NCBI GenBank assembly: GCA_911728455.2
Contig: OU452226.1
Span: forward strand, 9,771,498-9,835,497
Source of the DNA: Marthasterias glacialis
Lineage: Eukaryota > Echinodermata > Asteroidea > Forcipulatida > Asteriidae
Reading direction: 5' to 3'
Length of the DNA stretch: 64,000 nt
Shown: positions 51,764-62,879 of the stretch, one piece after another
Numbering within the stretch: position 1 is the stretch's first letter
How the letters are laid out: the number at the start of each line of letters is the position of its first letter
Program-made: the position numbers and the translations under genes
The notes under the pieces: generated by a model
What the model was told of the DNA's origin: nothing
Database searches by the model: none
Seen by the model: only the letters and a program-made list of their open reading frames with translations

Positions 51764-52368
51764 GTGTGAATTACCTGAATATAAACTGCAAATACTTACC
51801 CCCTGTCCCAAATGGAGCTCTGTAATTGTGCAGAATGCATGTTGTTGCTAGTGTTTAAATGTAAGTTAATATCAGTCATTTTCTTCAATTCTTTTGAAGA
51901 TATTTATATGTTGTTTGGCAGTCCCATAAGTTGCTTCATAATGTTTAACACAACGTTGCTTCATGTTTAACACACACATCAATAAACATTCTTAGCTTTG
52001 GGTAATTTAGATTTTGGTATGCCACTTGCTGGATGAGTTTCATTCTGAGAGATAGCTCACTGATGATAACAGTTAATACCAGCACCGATCCAGACGTATG
52101 CATTTTTAGGGTTTAGATTTTTCCAAGTTTTTTGCAATGGCAGTTGCGTTTCTGAAACCTACATGTACATGTATAAGATTTTGATTGCAACTGTCAAAAT
52201 AATCCTGAAATGCATGAGTTCCTCCAAATAGTTTTTGGCTGTTTACAATTTTTTGGTTTTCTTCACTTATTTTTGATTGAAAGTAAAGAAGGTAAACGCA
52301 AGTTATTGGAACCGGTTTTATGTTCGTAAACACTAAATCACAAATTGTACAATCTGTTTGTGTTGCAG

Positions 52369-52462
52369 TCAGGCTTGTTAGCATCTCCAAAGACATCAAC
52401 CCGTCAACAAGTAGATGTCCAAGACCAGTCTATGATAAAGGATCTGCACTCTCCAGTAAAAG
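52369..52462 (+). other. Exon-like cassette, copy 4
   Basis: Best splice borders of the five: TTTGTGTTGCAG before it and CCAGTAAAAG then GTAAATTC after. 94 bp owing to a 3-bp insertion after TCAGGCTT. Confidence 0.5.
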
Positions 52463-52870
52463 GTAAATTCACAAAAGTATACCTTCAATATTTACCCCTG
52501 GTCCCAAATGGACCTCTGTAATAACTGTGCAGAAAGCATGTTGTTGCCTTTGTTTAAACAGGAATATGATTTTGTTTTCTTATAGCATTACAATTCATTT
52601 AAAGAAATTGTTATGTTTGCCAATCATTTCAGAGTGGACAAAATCACTGTTGCATATTTTGATTGCAACAGTCAAAATAATCCTAAAATGCATGAGGTCC
52701 TCTGAACATTTTGCTTCTGCTTTCAATGTTGGTGTTCTTCACTTATTTTTTGGTTGAAAATATTGAAAAAAGATCAAGTAAAGCAATTAATCTGAGCCTA
52801 ACTGTTTTACTGATGGATAATGTTTTTAAATACTGATTGTTGCAAATTTTGCAATTCGTTTGTGTTGCAC

Positions 52871-52956
52871 AAAGGCTAAGCATCTCCAGAGATATCTACC
52901 CGTCAACAAGTAGATGTCTAAGACCAGCTTAAGATACAGGAGCTGCACTCTCCTTT
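52871..52956 (+). other. Exon-like cassette, copy 5 (decayed)
   Basis: TTGCAG has become TTGCAC and the donor end has diverged after CACTCTCC. The middle (ACCCGTCAACAAGTAGATGT) is identical to the other copies from ACCCGTC onward. Confidence 0.5.
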
Positions 52957-52960
52957 GTTG

Positions 52961-54000
52961 TATGTATCTTGTTTGAAAAATAATGCAAGTTGTGTAATCC
53001 TAATTATTGGGAAATCATTTGACCTTTTAAAGTTAGAACCAAATACACATATTTGATACTTTCTTGTATACCTTTTGTAACTGCAGAATGTCCTCTTCAC
53101 GAAATCAGGTGCTTGACAAGCGAGATAAGCAGATTAAACACACAGCAGACAATTTAAAAGTTGAACATTTGAGCATGTTTATATGTAAAGGCAACAATAA
53201 AAGCACCCTTTTTAAAACAAAACGTTTGTTTTCCCCCTTTCTCAGCATCAGGTGCATCAATCAATGTAATACTTTTAAGAGTGATTAAAAAAAACCCAGC
53301 AATAATGTATTGACGATGATTAAACCTTACCGTAATTATTTCCATCTCCTGATCTGGAGACGGAGAAATCATTAAGCTCAAAATATTCCCTGAATAGGTG
53401 ATAAAAAGAAGAAAAATGTCAGTAGCATCAAAAGCAAAATGACTTGTTAAACTTTTTCGGTCTACTTTTAACAAAAACAACGGATGAGAAAGGAAGTTAA
53501 AAAATCAAGTCCATAAATAATGATGACTTATCACACTGTAAAAAAAAAAACCTGATAACCATCCATCACTGAGGGAGGGGTCCTCACTAGTTTTAATCAC
53601 CCCTGAAAGGGTTTTTGCACTTTTTAATTTTTGGCTTGCATACAATTTCTTTTATGTAAACTTGACCTTTCAGAGCCAGAGATGTAGCTAATAGTTCCCT
53701 AAGTCAAGTGCAAAGGGAATCACCTCTACTGACATCTTGAAGGCTTCGGGGTATAAAGGAGAGCAAAGCGTATGATCATCAAGACATCCTAGCAGTTCAT
53801 CTAGCACTCATGAATGAACAACCAAGAGCTTTGAGTTTGTAGGTTTGTTTGTTTGTTTAATGTTTTGATGTTTTGTGTTATCGTCGTATAGTGGGCTGTT
53901 TTTGCAGCACTATACAGTTAATATCTTGTAAATAAGTACACCATTGCAAGCAAGCACATATGCGTTTTTTGAGCTATGAAACTGGAGATCTTAGAGCCTT
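52961..54000. other. No recognised gene
   Basis: AT-rich unique-looking DNA with a short (GTTT)n stretch at 53844-53860. Nothing supported. Confidence 0.5.
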
Positions 54001-54200
54001 GGTAGTGCGGCGATTCGATTGGTGGTGCGGAGATTCGATTGGTGGTGCGGCGATTCGATTGGTGGTGCGGCGATTCGATTGGTGGTGCGGCGATTCGATT
54101 GGTGGTGCGGAGATTCGATTGGTGGTGCAGAGATTCGATTGGTGGTGCGGAGATTCGATTGGTGGTGCGGAGATTCGATTGGTGGTGCGGAGATTCGATT
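54001..54200 (+). repeat. 20-bp minisatellite, exactly 10 units
   Basis: Ten head-to-tail units of GGTGGTGCGGAGATTCGATT with no indel. Units 1 and 3-5 have C instead of A at position 11; unit 1 has A at position 4; unit 7 has A at position 9. Because 20 is not divisible by 3 the repeat runs open in more than one frame, so the long frames across it are not genes. Confidence 0.97.
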
Positions 54201-54239
54201 CGGAATCGATGGTGGTAAACACGGAAAATTCCGAATAAT

Positions 54240-54590
54240 TAAAGGGACCTGGACACGTGCACGTGGCACGTGGGGTCCTACTGCCGGCCAGGGTGACAGC
54301 TGGTTGTTGATCTTAAAGGTGCATCAGGCTGCACCATCGTAAGGAGCATGGTTCTGGTGTGATCACAAATGGTTGGCAAACGGCAGTAGTCCCTAGTCTT
54401 GGCCGTGGTGGCTATGGGACCGCGTTACTACAGCTAGGGGACTGCCTCGGGGTTCCGCCTTGGGGTGGCGGACCGGACCCTGCCGAAAGGTGGGTGTAAT
54501 GGCTCTGACGATGCTAGAAAGCGTGTGGGGCTGGTATCCTGGGACCTGCACGTGGTGGCCCTGCTTTAGACTAACCTGACCAGGATGATA
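54240..54590 (+). other. GC-rich structured island of unknown origin
   Basis: Much richer in GC than the DNA on either side. Contains strong hairpins: GGTTCCGCC-TTGGGGT-GGCGGACC near 54452, GTGCACGTGGCAC near 54257, and CCTGCCGAAAGG near 54479. No coding frame recognised. A structured 5' leader of a non-LTR element or a structural RNA relic are possibilities. Confidence 0.4.
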
Positions 54591-55796
54591 TTGGCAAAAT
54601 TTTGAACTGACTGAATTAGAATGCTTGCAATGGTGTACTTATAAAATATTTGTTATTTTTAAGTTAAATGTTATGAGACTGTAGATCAATCACCTCGTTA
54701 AACTTTAGTTGTGGTACATACAGTAACTTTGATGTGGTTTTTGCCCCCAAATAGTATACATTGTTTCAAATTTTTGGCAATAAACGCGATTGTGTAACGT
54801 TCAGAAATGAGGCTGCTGCTGATAGGTTGGAGTGCGAGTCGGGCGGACATAAAGTCATCGCGCATTGAAAAAAATCGCAACCAATATCAAGGAATGAATA
54901 GTGATCAATATGTATAAATATATATACGTTGATATTATAAAAAAGGAAATGATTTCTACATTTTTTAAACACAAAACAACATATTCAGATTTATTAATTA
55001 AAATTCCATTAAATTTAACCACTAACATCTGAAAAGAATGAACTTATTTGATTAAAATGACTAAAAACAAAAAACAAACTACAAGTAGCGTGTTGGTATT
55101 TTAATTTTAATCAGAAAACAAAGTACAATTTATGAATTAAAAATAAATGATAAAACCTGATAAAATTACTTGCTATTCACACCTTCATCTATTAAAGAAT
55201 ATGCTCTTATAAATACGAATTTGTCACAATTTTAACTAAAAAATAATAGTCTATATATGTTGATAACTGTTTGTTTATAGTATATGAATTTGAAAGAAAA
55301 AATACTGTGATAAAGGTAATGTAGTGTCTGTTACTAACATTCCATAATTAAATTAGGTTTTGAGTTAAATAAATGATATTTAAATTCATTACACATTTAA
55401 CATATCTCAATGAGTTTTGTTTAAATATGTTATTCCCCAAATACATAAATGCTAAATCTTGAACAGGTTCTACATTTTAGAATTTTGAGTTGTTGCTTCA
55501 GTTAATTGCATATGGTGTCATTGTTAAAAAATATTGATAAATTGATATGATAAAGTTAAAAACATATGTATCAATTTAGTCAACATTAATCCAACTCTAA
55601 CAAATTTAAAGTTATTCCGATTTGAATAACTGTTCATTTTAAAATATAACTGATTTTACAATTTTGATGTAAGATACAGCAAATGGTTAAGATTTTCCAT
55701 TTTTAAAATATATACATCTTTAACAATTCTATCATTGTGTTAAATGCAAAATATGACATTGTTCAGTATTAACAATTTATTTAACATTTATATGAC

Positions 55797-55799
<3 letters not shown>

Positions 55800-55841
<42 letters not shown>
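55800..55841. repeat. (TA)n microsatellite
   Basis: About 20 uninterrupted AT units, directly left of the ribozyme-like segment. Confidence 0.95.
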
Positions 55842-55843
<2 letters not shown>

Positions 55844-55871
55844 GTTCTTATGTTTGTGCTTGTTTTTGCCT

Positions 55872-55898
55872 CTGAGGAAGGTCCGGTTTGGATCGAAA
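55872..55898 (+). ncRNA. Hammerhead-ribozyme-like core, decayed
   Basis: CTGAGGA, then stem GGTCC with loop GGTTT and GGATC (5 pairs, one G-T), then GAAA. Type CTGANGA-stem II-GAAA is the hammerhead core; an extra A precedes the stem. Similar CTGA..GAAGGTC..GACCGAAA motifs occur near Penelope-like elements and microsatellites. Flanking stems I and III were not identified, so activity is doubtful. Confidence 0.35.
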
Positions 55899-56367
55899 GC
55901 TAATGCCATCAACCCTACTAGTTTTATATACATATTTGTCTATATAAATATTTATATATCAACTAAATCAACATTAATTTAACTCTTAACAAGTCTATGT
56001 TTCAAATTTGAATAAGTATACATTTTACAATACTATAACTACAATAAAAAAATGTGTTTTTAAGAACTAATTTAAACATACCATGTTACAAATGATTAAC
56101 TATAGGCTGACACCCAACTGTCAATTTTGATGTAAGATGCAACGTGGTTTAAATTTAGAACTGATTTTTATTCATGAAATTGTCGTCCAATGAATAACGG
56201 GTTAGACAAGAAACCAATGTTAGGAATTGGGTTCCACTTTGAGGCCCATGAAGACTGCCCAATTTTTCAACATACAATGACAGTAAAGAATAACAAAATT
56301 AACAGTTAATATTTATGTTATTTGTTTATATTATTTGAAACAATTATCAGTGTGGATGGTTCTTACG

Positions 56368-56720
56368 GGTTCTTACATGAGTCAGGCCTACATGTAGATT
56401 AACAATTTCTTGACAAATAATGATTACTAACGTTAATAAAAACCATCACTGTTATGAACTTTATGATAAGTGAGTACACATCAGACCTACACATAGATTA
56501 ACACTTTGTTGACAAATAATGATTACTATTATTAATACTAGTATGAACTTTATAAGTAAACATACATCAGACCTACACATACATTAACAGTTTTGTTGAC
56601 AAATAATGAGCGCTAACATTGATACCAGTATGAACTCATGACCAGACGTCAGGCCTACACGTAGATTTATATTAAGTGTTATTTTATGTGAAATAAGTTG
56701 CAGCACTAAATGCTGGCGGC
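56368..56720 (+). repeat. Degenerate 88-bp tandem repeat
   Basis: Units start with GAACTTTAT- or GAACTCATG-type words at 56456, 56544 and 56632, exactly 88 bp apart; a partial unit precedes. Each contains CATCAGACCTACACATAGAT-like and TTGACAAATAATGA segments. Confidence 0.85.
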
Positions 56721-57799
56721 TCTTCGATCTAGTTCTGTTGAATAAATTAGACCTACATGTACATGTAGATTTTTTCATCGTTGTTAAGTATGGTTATTAA
56801 AACTAATAAAACTTTGACTTTCACTAATTCAAATTATCTAACATATTATTCTCTTCAAATGTTTATAACAAGAACATGTATTGTTATTATTATATAAATA
56901 ATAAGAAGTGAATAACTTGAAATTACATTATTTGCAGCTTGAGGGTCAAACTCAAACCTTAAGTGGTATTTTAATTATTACGAAAAATTAATACAATTAT
57001 TTCAATGCAGTTATTACAACATTTTTTCTGTCTTTGATTGTTAAATGTTGGAAATTTACAGATCAGTATTTTTGATCAGAATTTGACTCTTTTTCTATGT
57101 TAACAGACTTGATTGAGCTGAGTTTGTACATTATATCTTCCAATTTATGCACCCCATTTAATCGTATTAAGAAATATATGCGGTAATAAAAATTTATTAT
57201 TAAGAATTAATTCATTTTATTTAATAGGGTAAAACACAAGGCTATAACAAGTTAATAAAATCTTGAGTAATGCCGGTGACACAAAATATCGTGTTTTTGG
57301 TTTTTGTAAAACGGGCGCTGTAGAGATGAAACGTTAACTTGCATCTTTTACACGATCGGGTGCATCTATTCAGCTGTGCAAAAAAGCAGCCTCGCTTCAG
57401 AAACTTATTTGTTTGACACTTGAAATGTGATAAGAAAATAAAGAAATGATTATCTCAATTGCATTGTATATAATTAACGCAATGTCATTAAAGATCAGTC
57501 ACACTTTACTTGATAAATAAACCACATTGAAGTAACTGTATGTAAAAATCTCCAAAGTAAACCAATAAAGTTAAGTTTGATAAGGATTTTATCTATCCAT
57601 TACCAAAATGAAGAATCACGTGACACCCTCCCGAAAATGGACACAGTACAAATGAGTATATGTACAGAGAAGTTCAACCCATTGTTTCTCATTGGGCCGG
57701 TGTAAATATTGCTTTAAATCACTGACCAGTAGCCCCCAAGTGTGCCTTAATATAGTAGTAATAATGATAACAATAATGATAATGAGGGGGGGGGGGTAA

Positions 57800-60700
57800 T
57801 GATATGATAATAGTATGGGTAAGGGTAATTATGATAACGATGATGATAGTGATAAGGGTAATGATAATGATAATGATAATGATGGTGGTAATGATGATGA
57901 TAATGGGAAGGGTAAGGTTGATGATAATGATATCGATGATAATGATGGGGGTACTGATGATAATAATGCTAAGGTAAGGCTAATGATAACACTAAGGGTG
58001 ATGATATTAATGACAATGGTAATGATGGGAATAATGGGAATGGTAAGGATAATGATAATGGGAATGGTAATGATAATGATAATGCTAAGGGTAATGATAA
58101 TGATAATGGGAAGGGTAATGATAATGATAATGCTAAGGGTAATGATAATGATAATGGGAAGGGTAATGATAATGATAATGGGAAGGGTAATGATAATGAT
58201 AATGCTAAGGGTAATGATAATGGGAAGGGTAATGATAATGATAATGATAATGGGAAGGGTAATGATAATGATAATGCTAAGGGTAATGATAATGATAATG
58301 GGAAGGGTAATGATAATGATAATGCTAATGATAACACTAAGGGTGATGATATTAATGACAATGGTAATGATGGGAATAATGGGAATGGTAAGGATAATGA
58401 TAATGGGAATGGTAATGATAATGATAATGCTAAGGGTAATGATAATGATAATGGGAAGGGTAATGATAATGATAATGCTAAGGGTAATGATAATGATAAT
58501 GGGAAGGGTAATGATAATGATAATGGGAAGGGTAATGATAATGATAATGCTAAGGGTAATGATAATGGGAAGGGTAATGATAATGATAATGATAATGGGA
58601 AGGGTAATGATAATGATAATGCTAAGGGTAATGATAATGATAATGGGAAGGGTAATGATAATGATAATGCTAAGGGTAATGATAATGATAATGGTAAGGG
58701 TAATGATAATGATAATGGGAAGGGTAATGATAATGATAATGGGAAGGGTAATGATAATGATAATGATAATGCTAAGGGTAATGATAATGATAATGCTAAG
58801 GGTAATGATAATGATAATGGGAAGGGTAATGATAATGATAATGGGAAGGGTAATGATAATGATAATGCTAAGGGTAATGATAATGATAATGGGAAGGGTA
58901 ATGATAATGATAATGGGAAGGGTAATGATAATGATAATGATAATGCTAAGGGTAATGATAATGATAATGCTAAGGGTAATGATAATGATAATGGGAAGGG
59001 TAATGATAATGATAATGGGAAGGGTAATGATAATGATAATGATAATGCTAAGGGTAATGATAATGATAATGCTAAGGGTAATGATAATGATAATGGGAAG
59101 GGTAATGATAATGATAATGGGAAGGGTAATGATAATGATAATGATAATGCTAAGGGTAATGATAATGATAATGCTAAGGGTAATGATAATGATAATGCTA
59201 AGGGTAATGATAATGATAATGATAATGCTAAGGGTAATGATAATGATAATGCTAAGGGTAATGATAATGATAATGGGAAGGGTAATGATAATGATAATGG
59301 GAAGGGTAATGATAATGATAATGATAATGCTAAGGGTAATGATAATGATAATGCTAAGGGTAATGATAATGATAATGCTAAGGGTAATGATAATGATAAT
59401 GGTAAGGGTAATGATAATGATAATGGGAAGGGTAATGATAATGATAATGGGAAGGGTAATGATAATGATAATGATAATGCTAAGGGTAATGATAATGATA
59501 ATGCTAAGGGTAATGATAATGATAATGGGAAGGGTAATGATAATGATAATGGGAAGGGTAATGATAATGATAATGATAATGCTAAGGGTAATGATAATGA
59601 TAATGCTAAGGGTAATGATAATGATAATGGGAAGGGTAATGATAATGATAATGCTAAGGGTAATGATAATGATAATGGGAAGGGTAATGATAATGATAAT
59701 GGGAAGGGTAATGATAATGATAATGCTAAGGGTAATGATAATGATAATGGGAAGGGTAATGATAATGATAATGGGAAGGGTAATGATAATGATAATGCTA
59801 AGGGTAATGATAATGATAATGGGAAGGGTAATGATAATGATAATGCTAAGGGTAATGATAATGATAATGGGAAGGGTAATGATAATGATAATGCTAAGGG
59901 TAATGATAATGATAATGCTAAGGGTAATGATAATGATAATGGGAAGGGTAATGATAATGATAATGCTAAGGGTAATGATAATGATAATGGGAAGGGTAAT
60001 GATAATGATAATGCTAAGGGTAATGATAATGATAATGGGAAGGGTAATGATAATGATAATGCTAAGGGTAATGATAATGATAATGGGAAGGGTAATGATA
60101 ATGATAATGCTAAGGGTAATGATAATGATAATGGGAAGGGTAATGATAATGATAATGGGAAGGGTAATGATAATGATAATGCTAAGGGTAATGATAATGA
60201 TAATGGGAAGGGTAATGATAATGATAATGCTAAGGGTAATGATAATGATAATGCTAAGGGTAATGATAATGATAATGGGAAGGGTAATGATAATGATAAT
60301 GCTAAGGGTAATGATAATGATAATGGGAAGGGTAATGATAATGATAATGCTAAGGGTAATGATAATGATAATGGGAAGGGTAATGATAATGATAATGCTA
60401 AGGGTAATGATAATGATAATGGGAAGGGTAATGATAATGATAATGCTAAGGGTAATGATAATGATAATGGGAAGGGTAATGATAATGATAATGGGAAGGG
60501 TAATGATAATGATAATGCTAAGGGTAATGATAATGATAATGGGAAGGGTAATGATAATGATAATGGGAAGGGTAATGATAATGATAATGCTAAGGGTAAT
60601 GATAATGATAATGGGAAGGGTAATGATAATGATAATGGGAAGGGTAATGATAATGATAATGATAATGCTAAGGGTAATGATAATGATAATGCTAAGGGTA

Positions 60701-62870
60701 ATGATAATGATAATGGGAAGGGTAATGATAATGATAATGCTAAGGGTAATGATAATGATAATGGGAAGGGTAATGATAATGATAATGGGAAGGGTAATGA
60801 TAATGATAATGCTAAGGGTAATGATAATGATAATGGGAAGGGTAATGATAATGATAATGGGAAGGGTAATGATAATGATAATGCTAAGGGTAATGATAAT
60901 GATAATGGGAAGGGTAATGATAATGATAATGGGAAGGGTAATGATAATGATAATGCTAAGGGTAATGATAATGATAATGGGAAGGGTAATGATAATGATA
61001 ATGGGAAGGGTAATGATAATGATAATGATAATGCTAAGGGTAATGATAATGATAATGCTAAGGGTAATGATAATGATAATGGGAAGGGTAATGATAATGA
61101 TAATGCTAAGGGTAATGATAATGATAATGGGAAGGGTAATGATAATGATAATGCTAAGGGTAATGATAATGATAATGGGAAGGGTAATGATAATGATAAT
61201 GGGAAGGGTAATGATAATGATAATGCTAAGGGTAATGATAATGGGAAGGGTAATGATAATGATAATGCTAAGGGTAATGATAATGGGAAGGGTAATGATA
61301 ATGATAATGATAATGGGAAGGGTAATGATAATGATAATGCTAAGGGTAATGATAATGATAATGGGAAGGGTAATGATAATGCTAAGGGTAATGATAATGA
61401 TAATGGGAAGGGTAATGATAATGATAATGCTAAGGGTAATGATAATGATAATGGGAAGGGTAATGATAATGATAATGGGAAGGGTAATGATAATGATAAT
61501 GCTAAGGGTAATGATAATGATAATGGGAAGGGTAATGATAATGATAATGCTAAGGGTAATGATAATGATAATGGGAAGGGTAATGATAATGATAATGCTA
61601 AGGGTAATGATAATGGGAAGGGTAATGATAATGATAATGCTAAGGGTAATGATAATGGGAAGGGTAATGATAATGATAATGGGAAGGGTAATGATAATGA
61701 TAATGCTAAGGGTAATGATAATGATAATGGGAAGGGTAATGATAATGATAATGGGAAGGGTAATGATAATGATAATGCTAAGGGTAATGATAATGATAAT
61801 GGGAAGGGTAATGATAATGATAATGCTAAGGGTAATGATAATGATAATGGGAAGGGTAATGATAATGATAATGGGAAGGGTAATGATAATGATAATGCTA
61901 AGGGTAATGATAATGATAATGGGAAGGGTAATGATAATGATAATGGGAAGGGTAATGATAATGATAATGCTAAGGGTAATGATAATGATAATGGGAAGGG
62001 TAATGATAATGATAATGGGAAGGGTAATGATAATGATAATGATAATGCTAAGGGTAATGATAATGATAATGCTAAGGGTAATGATAATGATAATGGGAAG
62101 GGTAATGATAATGATAATGGGAAGGGTAATGATAATGATAATGCTAAGGGTAATGATAATGATAATGGGAAGGGTAATGATAATGATAATGCTAAGGGTA
62201 ATGATAATGATAATGGGAAGGGTAATGATAATGATAATGGGAAGGGTAATGATAATGATAATGCTAAGGGTAATGATAATGATAATGGGAAGGGTAATGA
62301 TAATGATAATGGGAAGGGTAATGATAATGATAATGATAATGCTAAGGGTAATGATAATGATAATGGGAAGGGTAATGATAATGATAATGGGAAGGGTAAT
62401 GATAATGATAATGATAATGCTAAGGGTAATGATAATGATAATGCTAAGGGTAATGATAATGATAATGGGAAGGGTAATGATAATGATAATGGGAAGGGTA
62501 ATGATAATGATAATGCTAAGGGTAATGATAATGGGAAGGGTAATGATAATGATAATGATAATGGGAAGGGTAATGATAATGATAATGCTAAGGGTAATGA
62601 TAATGATAATGGGAAGGGTAATGATAATGATAATGGGAAGGGTAATGATAATGATAATGCTAAGGGTAATGATAATGATAATGCTAAGGGTAATGATAAT
62701 GATAATGGGAAGGGTAATGATAATGATAATGATAAGGGTAATGATAATGATAATGGGAAGGTTAAGGATAATGATAAGGAAAAGGATAATGATAATGGGA
62801 AGGATAATGATAATGGAAAGGGTAATGATAATGATAAGGGTAAGGGTAGAGGTAATGATCGGGATAATGA
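57800..62870 (+). repeat. 5-kb hexamer-built satellite (GGTAAT, GATAAT, GGGAAG, GCTAAG)
   Basis: Units consist of GGTAAT, one to three or more GATAAT, and a closing hexamer that is either GGGAAG or GCTAAG. Lengths are 18, 24 or 30 bp, 24 being commonest, for roughly 200 units. Because units are multiples of 6, frames never shift; two plus frames and at least two minus frames stay open for about 5 kb (M-I-M-I-M-G-R-V, or G-N-D-N-D-N-G-K on plus). Left edge (57800-58060) and right edge (62740-62870) are degenerate. The plus strand is nearly free of C. No sign of a real gene. Confidence 0.97.
57980..58669 (+). repeat. 345-bp duplication inside the satellite
   Basis: The degenerate segment beginning CTAATGATAACACTAAGGGT at 57980 recurs at 58325, including the irregular words GATATTAATGACAATGG and GGGAATAATGGGAATGG. 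The offset is 345 bp. Irregular words make this a true block duplication rather than chance alignment of the repeat. Confidence 0.85.
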
Positions 62871-62879
62871 AAATAAAAA

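Larger units (their letters stand above)
50140..52960 (+). repeat. Five-copy tandem array of a ~0.69-kb unit with an exon-like cassette
   Basis: Cassette starts at 50289, 50987, 51673, 52369 and 52871, spacing 698, 686, 696 and 502 (the last unit shortened). Each unit also repeats flanking segments such as TTCTTCACTTATTTTTGATT, TGGGTAATGTTCTT and AACACTAA upstream, and GGTCCCAAATGGA and TTTCATTCTGAGAG downstream. Units differ by many point changes and indels, so the array is not recent. Confidence 0.9.
54600..57780. other. Extremely AT-rich block without genes
   Basis: Dominated by TTTAA, ATAAAT and TTAAC words, with no conserved coding frame. Includes the (TA)n tract at 55800-55841, the ribozyme-like core at 55872-55898 and the 88-bp repeat at 56368-56720. 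Transitions at both edges are abrupt. Confidence 0.6.

Noticed and set aside
53960-54342. Four overlapping open frames over 54.0-54.3 kb
   Set aside because: They are read-through of the 20-bp minisatellite, with the same peptide cycle on each strand.
57800-62870. CRISPR-like alternation of repeats and spacers
   Set aside because: No unique spacers; all parts are the same few hexamers, and the window is eukaryotic.
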